64,000 nt of DNA from Dactylosporangium roseum (GTDB taxonomy: Bacteria > Actinomycetota > Actinomycetes > Mycobacteriales > Micromonosporaceae): the NCBI RefSeq assembly GCF_025264685.1, contig NZ_CP073721.1, positions 5,509,001 through 5,573,000 of the forward strand, read 5' to 3'. Positions 52,601 to 59,338 of this stretch are shown here, piece by piece. A model generated the notes under the pieces. The model was not told the DNA's origin. It searched no databases and saw only the letters and a program-made list of their open reading frames with translations. Positions within the stretch are counted from its first letter, which is position 1; each line of letters starts with the position of its first letter. A program made the position numbers and the translations under genes.

Positions 52601-54590
52601 CGACGCCGGACGATACGCGCTCGAATGTGACGGCGGTGCCGAGCACGGCGGCGACGATCTCGTGGGCCCGTTGCACCTCCGGATCCACACCGGGGCCGGC
52701 CGGGCCTCCGGCCTCGCCGTTGGCAGGGCCGTCCGGACCAGCCGGGTCGCCAGGATCGCCGGCGCCCGACGACGCCCCTCCCCCGCGCGGTACGGTCCCC
52801 TGCGGGGGGTCGCCTCCTCGGCCGGCGGACCGGGGCGGGGTAACCGGTCCACCGCCACCCCCGGACACCGTGACGGACTGTACCGGCACAGCCCCGATCA
52901 CGGTGGTGTGCGGCCCGGCCGGCGTGGACACCGCGGATGCCGGTGCCGCATGCTGATCGATCGACGTCGTGGCGTCTACGGGCACCCCCACCGGCCCCGT
53001 CACCGGCACCGCCGGGTAGTCGGACGGTCTACCCGAGAACTCCACCAGCGCCGATCCGCCCGGCACCAACTCGGGCGCCGGCACGCTCGGCGGACCGGAC
53101 AGCGACGTCTCCGGACCGGTCACCGACACCGCCGGAGGGCCGGACGCCGCGCCAGGCTCAGCGCCGATCGGCCCCACGACGGACGGGTGCGGCCCGGCGC
53201 CCAGGGCGGGGTCGGCCGCCGTACCCGACGCCGCCGAGTCTCCGGCGCCCGGCAACCCGTTCGGGTTCGCCAGCGGCACGCCGGTCAGGTCGGGCGGGGT
53301 CGGGTTACCGGGCCGCGCATCGACGGTCGGCGCGTCGGGCACCGTCCGGTCGGCTTGCCGGGCGTCATCCGGTGGTTCCGCTGCGGTCCGCGTCGGGGAG
53401 TCCACGTTCGGATGTGGTTGCCGGTCGACACCCTGATCGGAAGGCCGGCCCACCGGATTGTCCGCAGTGGATGTTCGGGTACCGCCGTTCACGCCGTCAC
53501 CGGCGGACGGGCGGCCACCGCCAGCGGCGGCACCGTCCCCGACCGGGTTCCGGGCGCCACCGGTGTCTTTGCCGAGCGCCGACGAGGGTGGAGCGGCCGG
53601 AGCCGAGAGAGGCGCCGGCGCCACCGGGGCGTCGGCGCCGAGGAGGTTACCGAGGGCGGTATGGCCGACATCGCTGATCCGCTCACGGACCGCCTCGGCG
53701 CCGACGCCGAGGGCGAACCGGCCGGCGGCCCCACCCAGATCGTCGGGGACCGCGTCCCATTCGCCGTTCTCGACACCGTTGGCGACGAAATTCGTCAGCG
53801 CGTCGGTGGCCTGGCCGTGGACGCCGTCCACCGCGCCGCCGGCGACCCGCCGGCCCACCGCGTTTTCGACGCCGTCCGCCAGGTTGCGTGCACCGCCGAG
53901 CCCGACGCCGAGCCCCTGACCGACCAGGCCGCCGAACGCACCCCATTTCATCGATGTCGCCAGGCTGTTCCCGTCGAGCCCGGTCCGGTTGCCTTCCGCG
54001 ATCTGCAGCGACTGCGCGGTGAGATCGGTGGCGAACTCCTGCAGGCCCTCGAAGAGCGCCTCGCGTGCCAGCGCACGCAGCACCCCGCGCTCCAGTTGCC
54101 CGAGCAGCAACCGGTACGCCTGCAGGACGACGGCCCGTGCCGCCGCGATGACGCCGGGCGCGGCTGACCAGGACAGCCCACCGGTGAAGAACGACGAGAT
54201 CAGGATGACCGCCAGCTCCGCACAGCAGATCAGGACGGAGATCAGGATCTGGTACTTCTCGTGCTCGATCGCCAGCGCGGCCTCGTTCGCACCGGTGGAA
54301 ACCTGCTTCGATCCTTCGATCAGCTTCGGCAGGACCGTGTTGAGCTTGTAGTCCCAGTGGCGCTGAAACTCGGCACCCGACACCCCTCGCCACAGCTCCT
54401 GCAGCTCGGCGACGGTGGGTCGGAAAGCGCCCTGGGCAGCCATCAGCACCTCGACGAGTCGGACAAACTCCTCCCCGTACGCCCGGATGGAGTCCTCGTC
54501 GGTTTTTGGCCAGGTCGAGCCGCCTGCGACGAGCGTCACCGCGTCCCAGACCCAGTCCCAGAAGCCGAGGTCGGGCCGCTGGATACCCAT
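43659..54590 (-). CDS. Giant (3643 aa) type VII-associated protein, WXG100-like N-terminus
   Basis: Residues 1-100 form a helical hairpin with WRG (67-69), like the WXG100-like N-terminal domain of CpnT-type proteins; a hydrophobic segment follows (112-140), then amphipathic helices and a long Pro/Gly/Ala-rich linker (about 320-640). The rest is two copies of one architecture, roughly 1020-2270 and 2390-3620: a beta domain, a block with RDASD-AI-ETAG-LAEL (about 1348 and 2713), helical regions with hydrophobic spans (about 1780, 1927; 2877, 2957, 3233), a block LRPGxNxxGE (about 2040, 3346), RWEA(A/V)K (about 2116, 3426) and an ending near LLGDPAW/VLGDRQR. No nuclease or NADase toxin motif at the C-terminus. 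Encoded between a 102-aa partner and a sensor kinase. Probably a secreted or surface-anchored type VII effector; function unknown. Confidence 0.85.
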   Translation of the reverse strand: MGIQRPDLGFWDWVWDAVTLVAGGSTWPKTDEDSIRAYGEEFVRLVEVLMAAQGAFRPTVAELQELWRGVSGAEFQRHWDYKLNTVLPKLIEGSKQVSTGANEAALAIEHEKYQILISVLICCAELAVILISSFFTGGLSWSAAPGVIAAARAVVLQAYRLLLGQLERGVLRALAREALFEGLQEFATDLTAQSLQIAEGNRTGLDGNSLATSMKWGAFGGLVGQGLGVGLGGARNLADGVENAVGRRVAGGAVDGVHGQATDALTNFVANGVENGEWDAVPDDLGGAAGRFALGVGAEAVRERISDVGHTALGNLLGADAPVAPAPLSAPAAPPSSALGKDTGGARNPVGDGAAAGGGRPSAGDGVNGGTRTSTADNPVGRPSDQGVDRQPHPNVDSPTRTAAEPPDDARQADRTVPDAPTVDARPGNPTPPDLTGVPLANPNGLPGAGDSAASGTAADPALGAGPHPSVVGPIGAEPGAASGPPAVSVTGPETSLSGPPSVPAPELVPGGSALVEFSGRPSDYPAVPVTGPVGVPVDATTSIDQHAAPASAVSTPAGPHTTVIGAVPVQSVTVSGGGGGPVTPPRSAGRGGDPPQGTVPRGGGASSGAGDPGDPAGPDGPANGEAGGPAGPGVDPEVQRAHEIVAAVLGTAVTFERVSSGVEHHGTVDRALAAKALGRLRNYVLPRVRDLADLALQPAVDIDALRRGSDWVERALGEVYYRQGDVLRDQFMEHRRAASRIGLTHTNVGAVGAALTLLAEPDAPRVPLADRVEAGRIALGRERTALLTAATTTSATVDDWHRTLTAVGAAEQSLHNLLHTVQPALEVLAAANASLAVADERLRAAVVTFDRAGQYGVVDAASRRAEVETRLAVLRDAVRLGLDARRIELTTVGQAPDASGLAALDHLRRKLDAGVSIVDRTVRAADKALRALEQAATSVTAAASLPSGAGAAAGPAVELAGAVVAQRHRLSDGVAGLLASLPAELAGGSDGAHQHAVETLDRALASFERVRTNLAGAVAVAQGEVFRQEDLPRVLNAAIAQVRFANTTVSRQGPSTVRFTFKQRVNVLGRSNAERHETHQVEIRVAQLPAGTDLRLRMPTRAELRNPEAVPAAVLEISPRLTTDETSLARLLADSLIKAGDQLHPQTRAARRAELLTADRTPGRSTPFSRGDSVRWQRLVGLVSRPSIGQRNPPGPAAVSAAVVRQLEAMGLLSDQAHMARRRTALRGRLRPDESHRVIALRMLDTRADADPDKVLAAVGTALDAAGRASVDDPGATVLGATLTGTDLTGAEPTGTATVRLRPEPRGPEEIRQLPVILEAGTPGVAVRLVHEGGAWRLRVRRDASDAAIVLETAGALAELAARTSGLPEAEVLAAKVERHLVGITALRSLATPVERVAVDHLVADLEHRLRRLGAPAQQEVEKVAEAAAAFRMGDKRARGPLGRTAAAGRAAKRGLVGPRDSANTSLLFHLLRRGSSAVGATLYAADTNPPAGRSPSQTLMTALRSALRDPVQGASDKKAAAVAAGAAKPARLAKPGTTARVKLTAPPGDASIAENLAKRVIGAETGAFASLIPLAFKSPDDYAYGQFAKALLAVEVVIGETATSALGQAGVDYRQDPAERTADNRAKHEASLSPDKLRNDAAKSAGIVAAELRERLARMRRAGIRLGGQERMQLLQEVAHARASLTAALAAMNVEVNDKVFDMVRRRERLNPILRASRAAGLVLPGSAPGVMSYTHAARGYFPGGPTWMDNALRVGSQQTLSGVQSVALQALTKALAVRVGPLALPFTAANVVTNVGFGVGYGMGWSRLKLEEAADQHAVEAWDARNAARDSLRKLDAVERLAYGWDPAETSTPQWPRRAKILHKLLKGDTKKAYARIQDDKAAGRPKPVHWWSQLVFKHGSGTVGRLAGVGLAGGLLGSPALAFAMVLGSLKLAASMAMETPMRVWTPAFKRVKELNDLRIDAATKTMTIVELARYAADLGDDVNARTSEITAAPTPYPRAAGDFRLHRRTGQLGREMRDLTVGLNPLSHPAPALRPGPNRPGEVRLTLADRRHLNVVHDRLRDLARAALTTRDRPLALDPELIRRDLLARLGDLGLLPDPADDAGARAATEQRWEAAKRYLRTRHVPGPGDLGAALRDLIDLRANGPDDPSLTEGLRAAWRAALDADAVRGGLAKALQKLADAGTIANTGRRLRMVELVGKDTVRITVRGVPPVRTHITVEAAYPAQGAGAELRPASAQDSRHRLVIAPDLLGDPAWLAQTLRRVLDEVRTTGGTVGSGITDIPRPDPPSGRSGPPSGPPPAPGAPSGAPPAPGAASTGQPGATTAAPVAPVSAVIAGLRGDPVIATPGAVTAGVPSGAAPSGAGGGQGQPPAGGGGAGAQPGSPDDPGRPDGFVPRQVANTPEQAALVAAAVRAALKVARSRIRQVLDPKHTRVDSLFVSVANKNPGPVRTDGTVVFTPRHGRPVAVTVRIDPRLSGETVRTEVPADGVARAAIRGNPEAVVSISADLTAPRHAGLLSDHLLGAMEHARQSHQRGAEVVHRAAPTATPNRWSGLSARDLGRLAALDAAMARRDTDAMVLHLGDMGLLTDQAGARERLPLLADRVGVGEGQRLLARLLFGTRSAPDAAAVLDTLCRALDRAVDDYAEGKVDAAGVLDPAAPDPHVTVSVNGRTLRIPLEVAPPGNRDFAVRLVVDDSAPHQYRIQLRQDASDPAIAVETAGVLAELGDRVRLRGRYGQSGDEVRIAARSAVNARLEVLRDLYDGKSFNWRQRVFLSPSVGERALVVQEIAARGLHDLRNAVEHRSFFDKLEGRSGRAGHRPGASPPMAAPRPSPRLWWPHEFRRWFSGLGGAANTIGIGLEFGRDPTLIATSVAAGLLGSGVGQAWADAVLGSRLPSATLRTAGELGPKEPDRRVDPQDNTPLSANVTKRVPYAVVSSGVTVAVLASGNVVRAAVGGAITAAASLGQAFLDKFADPYEKNAVQLRKRLEALEPDSRRNEAARALRYHAEALAERLSQPDGETRAALEDTLRKIRAFRDATEIEVQSKISDMERSRRLFSTMSWVWDDTAGLRTGETYTMVHLPSGNAGAWYNEARVGGQQAIMQVPSALLGMSPLNFANLLAAGGRGALYGKLWTVLSGQQAQARAALDAWDALHHLKEAEGIVAGMLDPGTVGPREAREAASSAREQKRHDDAIDRPRTESRIHQANKHLLGFVGSIAGASVFFPFWHPGLAVVYVAGQAGYTLAYAIGEGVQRIRPGYSERAHIDGELLGKARRLPYTTVERAQEMAMLAEVARTAQEDIKPMPVPERRGLAAAHGITQADLRKGADAVAGLRHPMRSPVLRPGANDAGELVLSSADHATVDGLFHRVEEIEQATAGGRRPVGLVPRVLLGELRLYLERHGLVALTEGEAAAGAARARWEAVKASMTRRHGLDLDSLDVLRTLRRPEATWPDRVGIRDRLVVGAPDARTPGTADLTEVKAWLADRRRRDPLQLPLLTALDRVEGPAWPGATTVRLGSPPGLLRVSTPDGDFSIRVRVLDPGAGDIVAELRPAADTFGRAVIGADTYEPHQLFVDAAVLGDRQRFARVLDNAVRYLADAAPDRLNRLALPDPGQLVMYRADPPAPGGGGAGHGAPGAR

Positions 54591-54599
54591 GGGCCCGAC

Positions 54600-54908
54600 T
54601 CAGGTACGCAGCGTAAAGGAGGAACGCCGGTCGGACTCGAGCAGCCTGCCGACCGAGATCTCCCCGATGGTGCCGTCCTGCTCAACCGCGTTGGCAAACT
54701 TTCCCGTCACGTCGGCCAGCGGCCGGGCTGCTTCGATCCCCTCGGCGACCATGCGGCCCACCTCCTCGTCACCGACGATCACCGGGCACCCGGCGATGTT
54801 CGCCAACTGCCGGACGATGGCGTCGCCGTGCGCCGCAGTCTGGGTGCGTAGCTGCTCGGCGGCCGCCTGGGCGCCCGGCGCGATGTCTACCTCGGTCAAG
54901 AGACTCAC
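54600..54908 (-). CDS. Small ESX-associated protein, 102 aa
   Basis: GTG 54908 overlaps the stop of the YbaB-like gene; ends 9 bp before the giant gene. Helical, no TM or signal, no WXG (IAPGAQAAAEQLRTQTAAHGDAIVRQLANIAG). Size and location between an EspL-like gene and the giant effector suggest a dedicated partner or chaperone, or a WXG-less ESX-like substrate. Family not recognised. Confidence 0.65.
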   Translation of the reverse strand: MSLLTEVDIAPGAQAAAEQLRTQTAAHGDAIVRQLANIAGCPVIVGDEEVGRMVAEGIEAARPLADVTGKFANAVEQDGTIGEISVGRLLESDRRSSFTLRT

Positions 54909-55309
54909 TCCTCCCGCAGTGGCAACCGTTGCCGGAACCGCTCCATCGCCTGCGCAAAGTCACCCGACGCGTACTGGTCGAGATCGTCACCGCCGACGTA
55001 TGGCTTGCACGCCTCCTTGACCTGCTCGCGCGACTCCTTCGCCGCGACCGCCATGGTGTCGAGGATCGTCCGCGCGAGCTTGGCCGAGTCGGCTGAGTGG
55101 TAGATACGTGAGTCGAGCCATAGGTCACGGGGCTGGCCGTCGTGTCCGACGGTCACGCGGACGTGGCCGTCACGTGACACCGCGGTCACCGTGATGTCGG
55201 CGATCCGCTGCTGGAGATCGGCGAGTGCGCCGGTCATGCGCTGCAACTGCCCGGTAAGGTCGCGGGCCTGTGCACGCATCGACGCCAAGCGTTGCTCGTC
55301 CTCGGACAT
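54905..55309 (-). CDS. YbaB/EbfC-like protein (EspL-like)
   Basis: 134 residues from ATG 55309. YbaB fold: N-terminal helix MRAQARDLTGQLQRMTGALADLQQRIADI, strand-turn-strand TAVSRDGHVRVTVGHDGQPRDLWLD, second helix KLARTILDTMAVAAKESREQVKE. YbaB-like proteins in ESX loci (EspL in mycobacteria) help substrate stability. First gene of the leftward run with the 102-aa protein, the giant protein, kinase and regulator; its promoter shares the 95-bp interval with the divergent mycosin gene. Confidence 0.8.
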   Translation of the reverse strand: MSEDEQRLASMRAQARDLTGQLQRMTGALADLQQRIADITVTAVSRDGHVRVTVGHDGQPRDLWLDSRIYHSADSAKLARTILDTMAVAAKESREQVKEACKPYVGGDDLDQYASGDFAQAMERFRQRLPLREE

Positions 55310-55404
55310 GATCCGCACCTTAGCGAATCGACCGTCTTGACACCAGGTTTCGCGCCTGACGACGGACGTGACGATACACTCGCCGCGGCGCCAGGGAGGT
55401 TCGT

Positions 55405-56592
55405 GTGAATCGGCAATGGACAGTCGCCGCTCGACAGTGGACGGTCGTCGCCGCGGTTGTCGCGGCGTCCGTGCCGGCATTCGCGACACCAGCCGCGGCC
55501 AACCCCTGCGGATCCTATGCCCCGCCGGCCGCCGCACCGCGGATCGCGGCCGAGGACTGGGCGCAGCGCTGGCTTGGGCTGCGCCGGGTGCACGCGCTGC
55601 AGACCGGTGCCGGGGTGCGGGTCGCCGTGGTCGACACCGGCGTCGATCCAGGTCATCCGCAGCTCGCGGCAGCGGTCGACCAAGGCTGGGACGTGACCAC
55701 CGGCAAGGCCGGCGGCACGATCGACTGTGATGGCCAGGGGCACGGCACGGCGATCAGCAGCCTGGTCGCCGCCCGGCCCGCGGACGGCGTCGGGCTGGTC
55801 GGGGTGGCACCGGCCGCGACGATCGTGCCGGTCCGGGTCGCCGACAACGGTCCTTCGGCGCAGCAGCCACTGTCGCCCGAACGGCTCGCCGCAGCGGTGA
55901 GCGCGGCTGTCAAGCTGCAGGCCAACGTCATCCACCTCTCGTATGCCGTCACGACGGATTCACCGGCCCTGCGCGGGGCCGTCGCCGACGCCGTCAAGCG
56001 CAACATCGTGCTGGTCGCCGCGGCGGGAGACGGCGTGACCGGCCCGACCTTTCCGGCCGCGTACGAGGGCGTGATCGGCGTCGGCGCACTCGCCTCGACC
56101 GGCGTGGTGGTGCCGACGTCCGCGACCGGATCGCACGTCGATCTCGTCGCGCCCGGCCAGAACCTCGTCGCCGCCGCCCGGGTGGGTGGTCACACGACGG
56201 CGAGCACGACCGCGGCAGCCGCCGCCCTCGTCAGCGGGACGGCCGCGTTGCTGCGGGCCGCGCACCCGGGTTGGTCCGCCGCTCAAGTGACGCAGCGGCT
56301 CTTCGCCACCGCGGACGGAACGGTGGGCGGCCCACACAACACCGCCTACGGCTACGGGTCGGTCAACCCGTACCGCGCGCTTAGCGAAGACACCGCCGGT
56401 GCGGGCGTGGTGCCGACGTGGACGCCGGCACCGGCGGGCCTGCCGCAGGCACCCGTGCAGCCGGGCTGGCCGTCCCCGTGGCGGCGATCGATGGTGTGGG
56501 CGGCCACCCTGTTGCTGGTGGCCGCACTGCTCGCCATCGGGTCAGCGGTGACGCTGGCATTCCGCCGCCGTCACCGCGACCGGACCGTATGA
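55405..56592 (+). CDS. mycP: Mycosin (type VII subtilisin-like protein) with degenerate active site
   Basis: 395 residues: signal peptide (VVAAVVAASVPAFATPAAA), subtilase domain, Pro-rich link and C-terminal TM (MVWAATLLLVAALLAIGSAVTLAF) with basic tail. Asp77 (VAVVDTGVD) and His113 (DGQGHGTA) are present. The oxyanion Asn position reads AAAGD (Asp209), and the serine motif GTSxxxP is replaced by TTAAAAALVSG, with Ala270 (codon 56212-56214) where Ser should be; the nearest Ser267 is three residues early. So it is probably a pseudoprotease. Mycosins also stabilise the ESX membrane complex independently of proteolysis. GGGAGG 6 nt upstream of GTG. Convergent with the WXG100 gene. Confidence 0.88.
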   Translation: MNRQWTVAARQWTVVAAVVAASVPAFATPAAANPCGSYAPPAAAPRIAAEDWAQRWLGLRRVHALQTGAGVRVAVVDTGVDPGHPQLAAAVDQGWDVTTGKAGGTIDCDGQGHGTAISSLVAARPADGVGLVGVAPAATIVPVRVADNGPSAQQPLSPERLAAAVSAAVKLQANVIHLSYAVTTDSPALRGAVADAVKRNIVLVAAAGDGVTGPTFPAAYEGVIGVGALASTGVVVPTSATGSHVDLVAPGQNLVAAARVGGHTTASTTAAAAALVSGTAALLRAAHPGWSAAQVTQRLFATADGTVGGPHNTAYGYGSVNPYRALSEDTAGAGVVPTWTPAPAGLPQAPVQPGWPSPWRRSMVWAATLLLVAALLAIGSAVTLAFRRRHRDRTV

Positions 56593-56614
56593 GGAGCCGC
56601 CGACGCGATGCCGG

Positions 56615-56929
56615 TCAGGAGTACCGGCTCGCCTTGCCGATGCTGGCCACGTTGTCGGCCTCACACTGCTGCATCAATCCGTTGCAGTGCTTGATCGTGC
56701 CGGAGAACTCCATACCCAGCTTCACCAGGTCGTTGGCCGCGAGGTGCCAGCGCCGGTAGGCATCGTCGTACGCGGCCTTGGACGCGCCGTCCCAGTTGCG
56801 GCCCTCCAGCTCACGCAGGCTGGCCTCGAGCTTGTTGAGCTTCGCCTGCATGTGTTGCATGTCGCTGTTGAACCTGGCACTGCCCTGCGCGACGATGTCG
56901 AAGTCCATGAACAGTCTGGTGCTCGCCAT
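56615..56929 (-). CDS. WXG100-family protein (EsxA-like)
   Basis: 104 residues forming a helical hairpin: helix DIVAQGSARFNSDMQHMQAKLNKLEASLREL, turn with WDG in RNWDGASKAAYDDAYRRWH, then a second helix. It has a YxxxD/E-like end (YDDAYRRW) near the turn rather than at the C-terminus. Likely secreted as a heterodimer with the product of the gene 23 bp upstream. Ends 22 bp from the convergent mycosin stop. Confidence 0.88.
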   Translation of the reverse strand: MASTRLFMDFDIVAQGSARFNSDMQHMQAKLNKLEASLRELEGRNWDGASKAAYDDAYRRWHLAANDLVKLGMEFSGTIKHCNGLMQQCEADNVASIGKASRYS

Positions 56930-56952
56930 ATCAGATTCCCCCTGCTCGACTC

Positions 56953-57300
56953 TCAGGCCTGCAAACCGGCGTAGATTCCGCCGCCGGCGGACATCGAGTG
57001 CATCGCGTTCTGGATCTTGGCTTCGGTGTCGTGCAGGTGGTTGGTGACGCCGTTCAGCGCAACCGTGAGATCGGCCAGCGCGCCGAGCAGCATGTTCTTG
57101 CTGCTCGTGTATCGGACCAGCTCGTCCCCGAACGAGTCGCCGCCCACGCCCTCCCAGGCGGCCCTGACGGTCCCGCTCAGATAGCCCATGAGCTCGTTGA
57201 GCAACGCCTCAAGGTCGTCGTGGGTCTTCTTGGCCTCGACGGCCTTCTCCTCCATGAGCGTCTTGTCGGCCGCGACCGAAGTTCCCGCATTCGTTGCCAT
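56953..57300 (-). CDS. WXG100-family protein (EsxB-like)
   Basis: 115 residues from ATG 57300 (GGAGGTG 7 nt upstream). Helix DKTLMEEKAVEAKKTHDDLEALLNELMGYL, turn RAAWEGVGGDSF with WEG, and second helix KNMLLGALADLTVALNGVTNHLHDTEAKIQNAM. An open extension to 57483 is not needed. It forms the expected pair with the following WXG100 gene, 23 bp downstream. Confidence 0.9.
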   Translation of the reverse strand: MATNAGTSVAADKTLMEEKAVEAKKTHDDLEALLNELMGYLSGTVRAAWEGVGGDSFGDELVRYTSSKNMLLGALADLTVALNGVTNHLHDTEAKIQNAMHSMSAGGGIYAGLQA

Positions 57301-57337
57301 CGTGCACCTCCTCCATCCTTGGATCCGGATACTGTAC

Positions 57338-58801
57338 TCACTGTGCACGCTGCGGTGCTGTGCCACCGCCTGCCGGTTCCGCATGCCCGGCCATGGCGAC
57401 ACTGGCCTTGTCGTGAGCGGTGCCGGCGCGCTGCAGGTCCACCGTGGACGGTGCGACCGCCGGTCGTGCGGTCGCGTCGGCATGGCGCTTGCCGAGCGTC
57501 ACGTGCTCTATTCGATCCGCATGTGCCGCGACGACCCGTTGTGTCTCCGACCGCACCGACAGTGCATGATGCAAACCCGTGGCCGCCGCCGTCTCCATGG
57601 ACGATACTCCGCCGACCGCCGGACCGCGGCCGCCGAGCGGTTCGGCGACCTCGACGCCGGGCAGATCGGTCGGCGCCTGGCCCTTCCCCGACAGCACCGG
57701 TATGTCCCCTGTGGACGCCTGCGGACCGGCCTCCACCTGGAAGCGCCCGGTCAGCACACCGCGCGCCGCGTCGCCCCGGAGCCGTGGCACGACCGCGGAG
57801 GTCCGCGCCGTGCCCAGCCCTCGAGGCACGAGGAGTGGCAGCGCCAGCGCACCGCGGGGCAGCGGCGACACCGGCTGCGTCGCGCGCAGCGCCTGCAGGC
57901 CTTGCAGGACCAGTGGCTGGTTCGACCTCGACACGATCTGCGGCGTGGCCTCCTGCCCGGATGCGGGCAGTCCGCGCAGCGCGGGGCTGCCGGTCCGGTC
58001 GACCCGCATCGGCGTCAGCACCTCGGCGGGACGCACCGACAGCGGAGCGAGCTCGATCGGCGCGGGTGCCACGGGAGCCGGCCCGATCGGGCGTGCCGTC
58101 AGGGACCGCGCGGAGTAGTTCACCCACGGTTTGGCGATGTCGGGGCCCGGATGGGTCACGGGCACCTCATGGCCGTTCTGCATCCCGACGCCGGCGGTGA
58201 CGAACCGCCGCGACAGCTTCGCGCCGACCTTGACGATCAGCTTGAAGTACTTCTTGTGCAGCCGCTCGTAGATCGCCGCGACCTTGGCCGCGAGATCGTC
58301 CTTGCCGTCCGCTTTCATCTTCCCGAGGTCGGGCGGGAAACCGTATGCCGCGGCACCGGCCGGGATGCTTGCGAAGTACTCGTTCTTGAACGCGACAAGC
58401 AGGTCGTGCGCCGCCTGGCGGGCGTCCTCGATGTCCTCGGCGATCCGACCGAGCCAGTCCACCTTGGTCTCGATGCTGTCGACCCACTTGTCGATCGCGA
58501 ACACCGTGGCCCCGACATACCAGTGGAACCGCACCGAGGCGGGGCCGCGCCGCCAGACCTCGTTGAGCGAGTGGGCCCGGTCGTGCAACTGGTCCGTCAC
58601 CCGCTCCAGTTTGCCGCGCAGCAACGCGAAGGCGGCGGCGATCTGGGCCGGCGGCCCGCTGCGTTCGCTGCGGATCACCCCATACACGACGAAGAACGTC
58701 CCGAAAGCCTCCCACGCCGTGCTCGACGCCGTGCCGACGTCCTCTCCCCGCTTGGTCTTGCCCGGCTTGAAGGTGAAATAGTCGTGCGAGGACGACGCCA
58801 T
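57338..58801 (-). CDS. Type VII-associated protein, helical head and Pro-rich tail
   Basis: 487 residues from ATG 58801. The first 230 are helical (WEAFGTFFVVYGVIRSERSGPPAQIAAAFALLRGKLERVTDQLHDRAHSLNEVW) with WRRG near residue 85, resembling a WXG100/PPE-like helical bundle, and conserved HWYVGATVFAIDKWVDS. The remainder is low-complexity Pro/Ala/Arg-rich (VTHPGPDIAKPW ... PAPVAPAPIELAPL). No TM. Encoded between EccB-side genes and the WXG100 pair, so probably a substrate or effector. Coupled to the gene before it (TGATG). Confidence 0.7.
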   Translation of the reverse strand: MASSSHDYFTFKPGKTKRGEDVGTASSTAWEAFGTFFVVYGVIRSERSGPPAQIAAAFALLRGKLERVTDQLHDRAHSLNEVWRRGPASVRFHWYVGATVFAIDKWVDSIETKVDWLGRIAEDIEDARQAAHDLLVAFKNEYFASIPAGAAAYGFPPDLGKMKADGKDDLAAKVAAIYERLHKKYFKLIVKVGAKLSRRFVTAGVGMQNGHEVPVTHPGPDIAKPWVNYSARSLTARPIGPAPVAPAPIELAPLSVRPAEVLTPMRVDRTGSPALRGLPASGQEATPQIVSRSNQPLVLQGLQALRATQPVSPLPRGALALPLLVPRGLGTARTSAVVPRLRGDAARGVLTGRFQVEAGPQASTGDIPVLSGKGQAPTDLPGVEVAEPLGGRGPAVGGVSSMETAAATGLHHALSVRSETQRVVAAHADRIEHVTLGKRHADATARPAVAPSTVDLQRAGTAHDKASVAMAGHAEPAGGGTAPQRAQ

Positions 58802-59256
58802 CACCGGCTCGCTTTGGCGCTCAAGCTGTCAAGGCCGGCCGCGACCGGGTCGAACGACTGGTGTCCGGCGCGGTCCGCCGCGTCGTAGGTGTCGGCGCTG
58901 ACCCCGGCGGAATTGCCGAGTGCGGAGAGGCTGAACCGGGTGTCCAACGCGTGGCGCTCGGCCGCCTGGGCATGGACTCGCGTCAACTGTCGCATCCAGT
59001 TGCCTTCGCGAACGGCCGTGTCGGGCCAGCCGTCGGCGGCAGCCACCACGGCTTTCGCCACACCCTGAACCACGTCGTTCTCGAATGTCTCGGACTCCCC
59101 GCCGACGCCGCCGAGTGGGCTACGCCCGCCGACCAGCCAACCTGCCAGTTGCTCCACCGCTTGGCCGACGGTTTCCAGCGTCTCGGTGTGCAGGGTGTCC
59201 TTCAGTGCGGAGACGGACAGCGGCATCTGCTCGTCGGGAATCACGTCTTCGCTCAT
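58801..59256 (-). CDS. Small type VII-associated helical protein, 151 aa
   Basis: ATG 59256 with GGGGGG just upstream; another ATG at 59268 is possible. Helical throughout (VSALKDTLHTETLETVGQAVEQLAGWL; DVVQGVAKAVVAAADGWPDTAVREG), with NWMRQLTRVHAQAAERHALDTRFSLSALG in the second half. No signal or TM. Looks like a WXG100-relative or EspC-type partner of the 487-aa protein with which it is translationally coupled. Confidence 0.65.
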   Translation of the reverse strand: MSEDVIPDEQMPLSVSALKDTLHTETLETVGQAVEQLAGWLVGGRSPLGGVGGESETFENDVVQGVAKAVVAAADGWPDTAVREGNWMRQLTRVHAQAAERHALDTRFSLSALGNSAGVSADTYDAADRAGHQSFDPVAAGLDSLSAKASR

Positions 59257-59338
59257 TGAACCCCCCATAATGCCGTGGACGAGCCCGGAGGAACGCACGC
59301 ACGAGCCCGGAGACCCGTGGACGCGCCGATCGTAGCGG

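Noticed and set aside
51156..54167. Second long plus-strand frame (about 1000 codons) antisense to the giant gene
   Set aside because: Same shadow pattern: no start signal, no family motif, and ending in low-complexity Arg-rich sequence.
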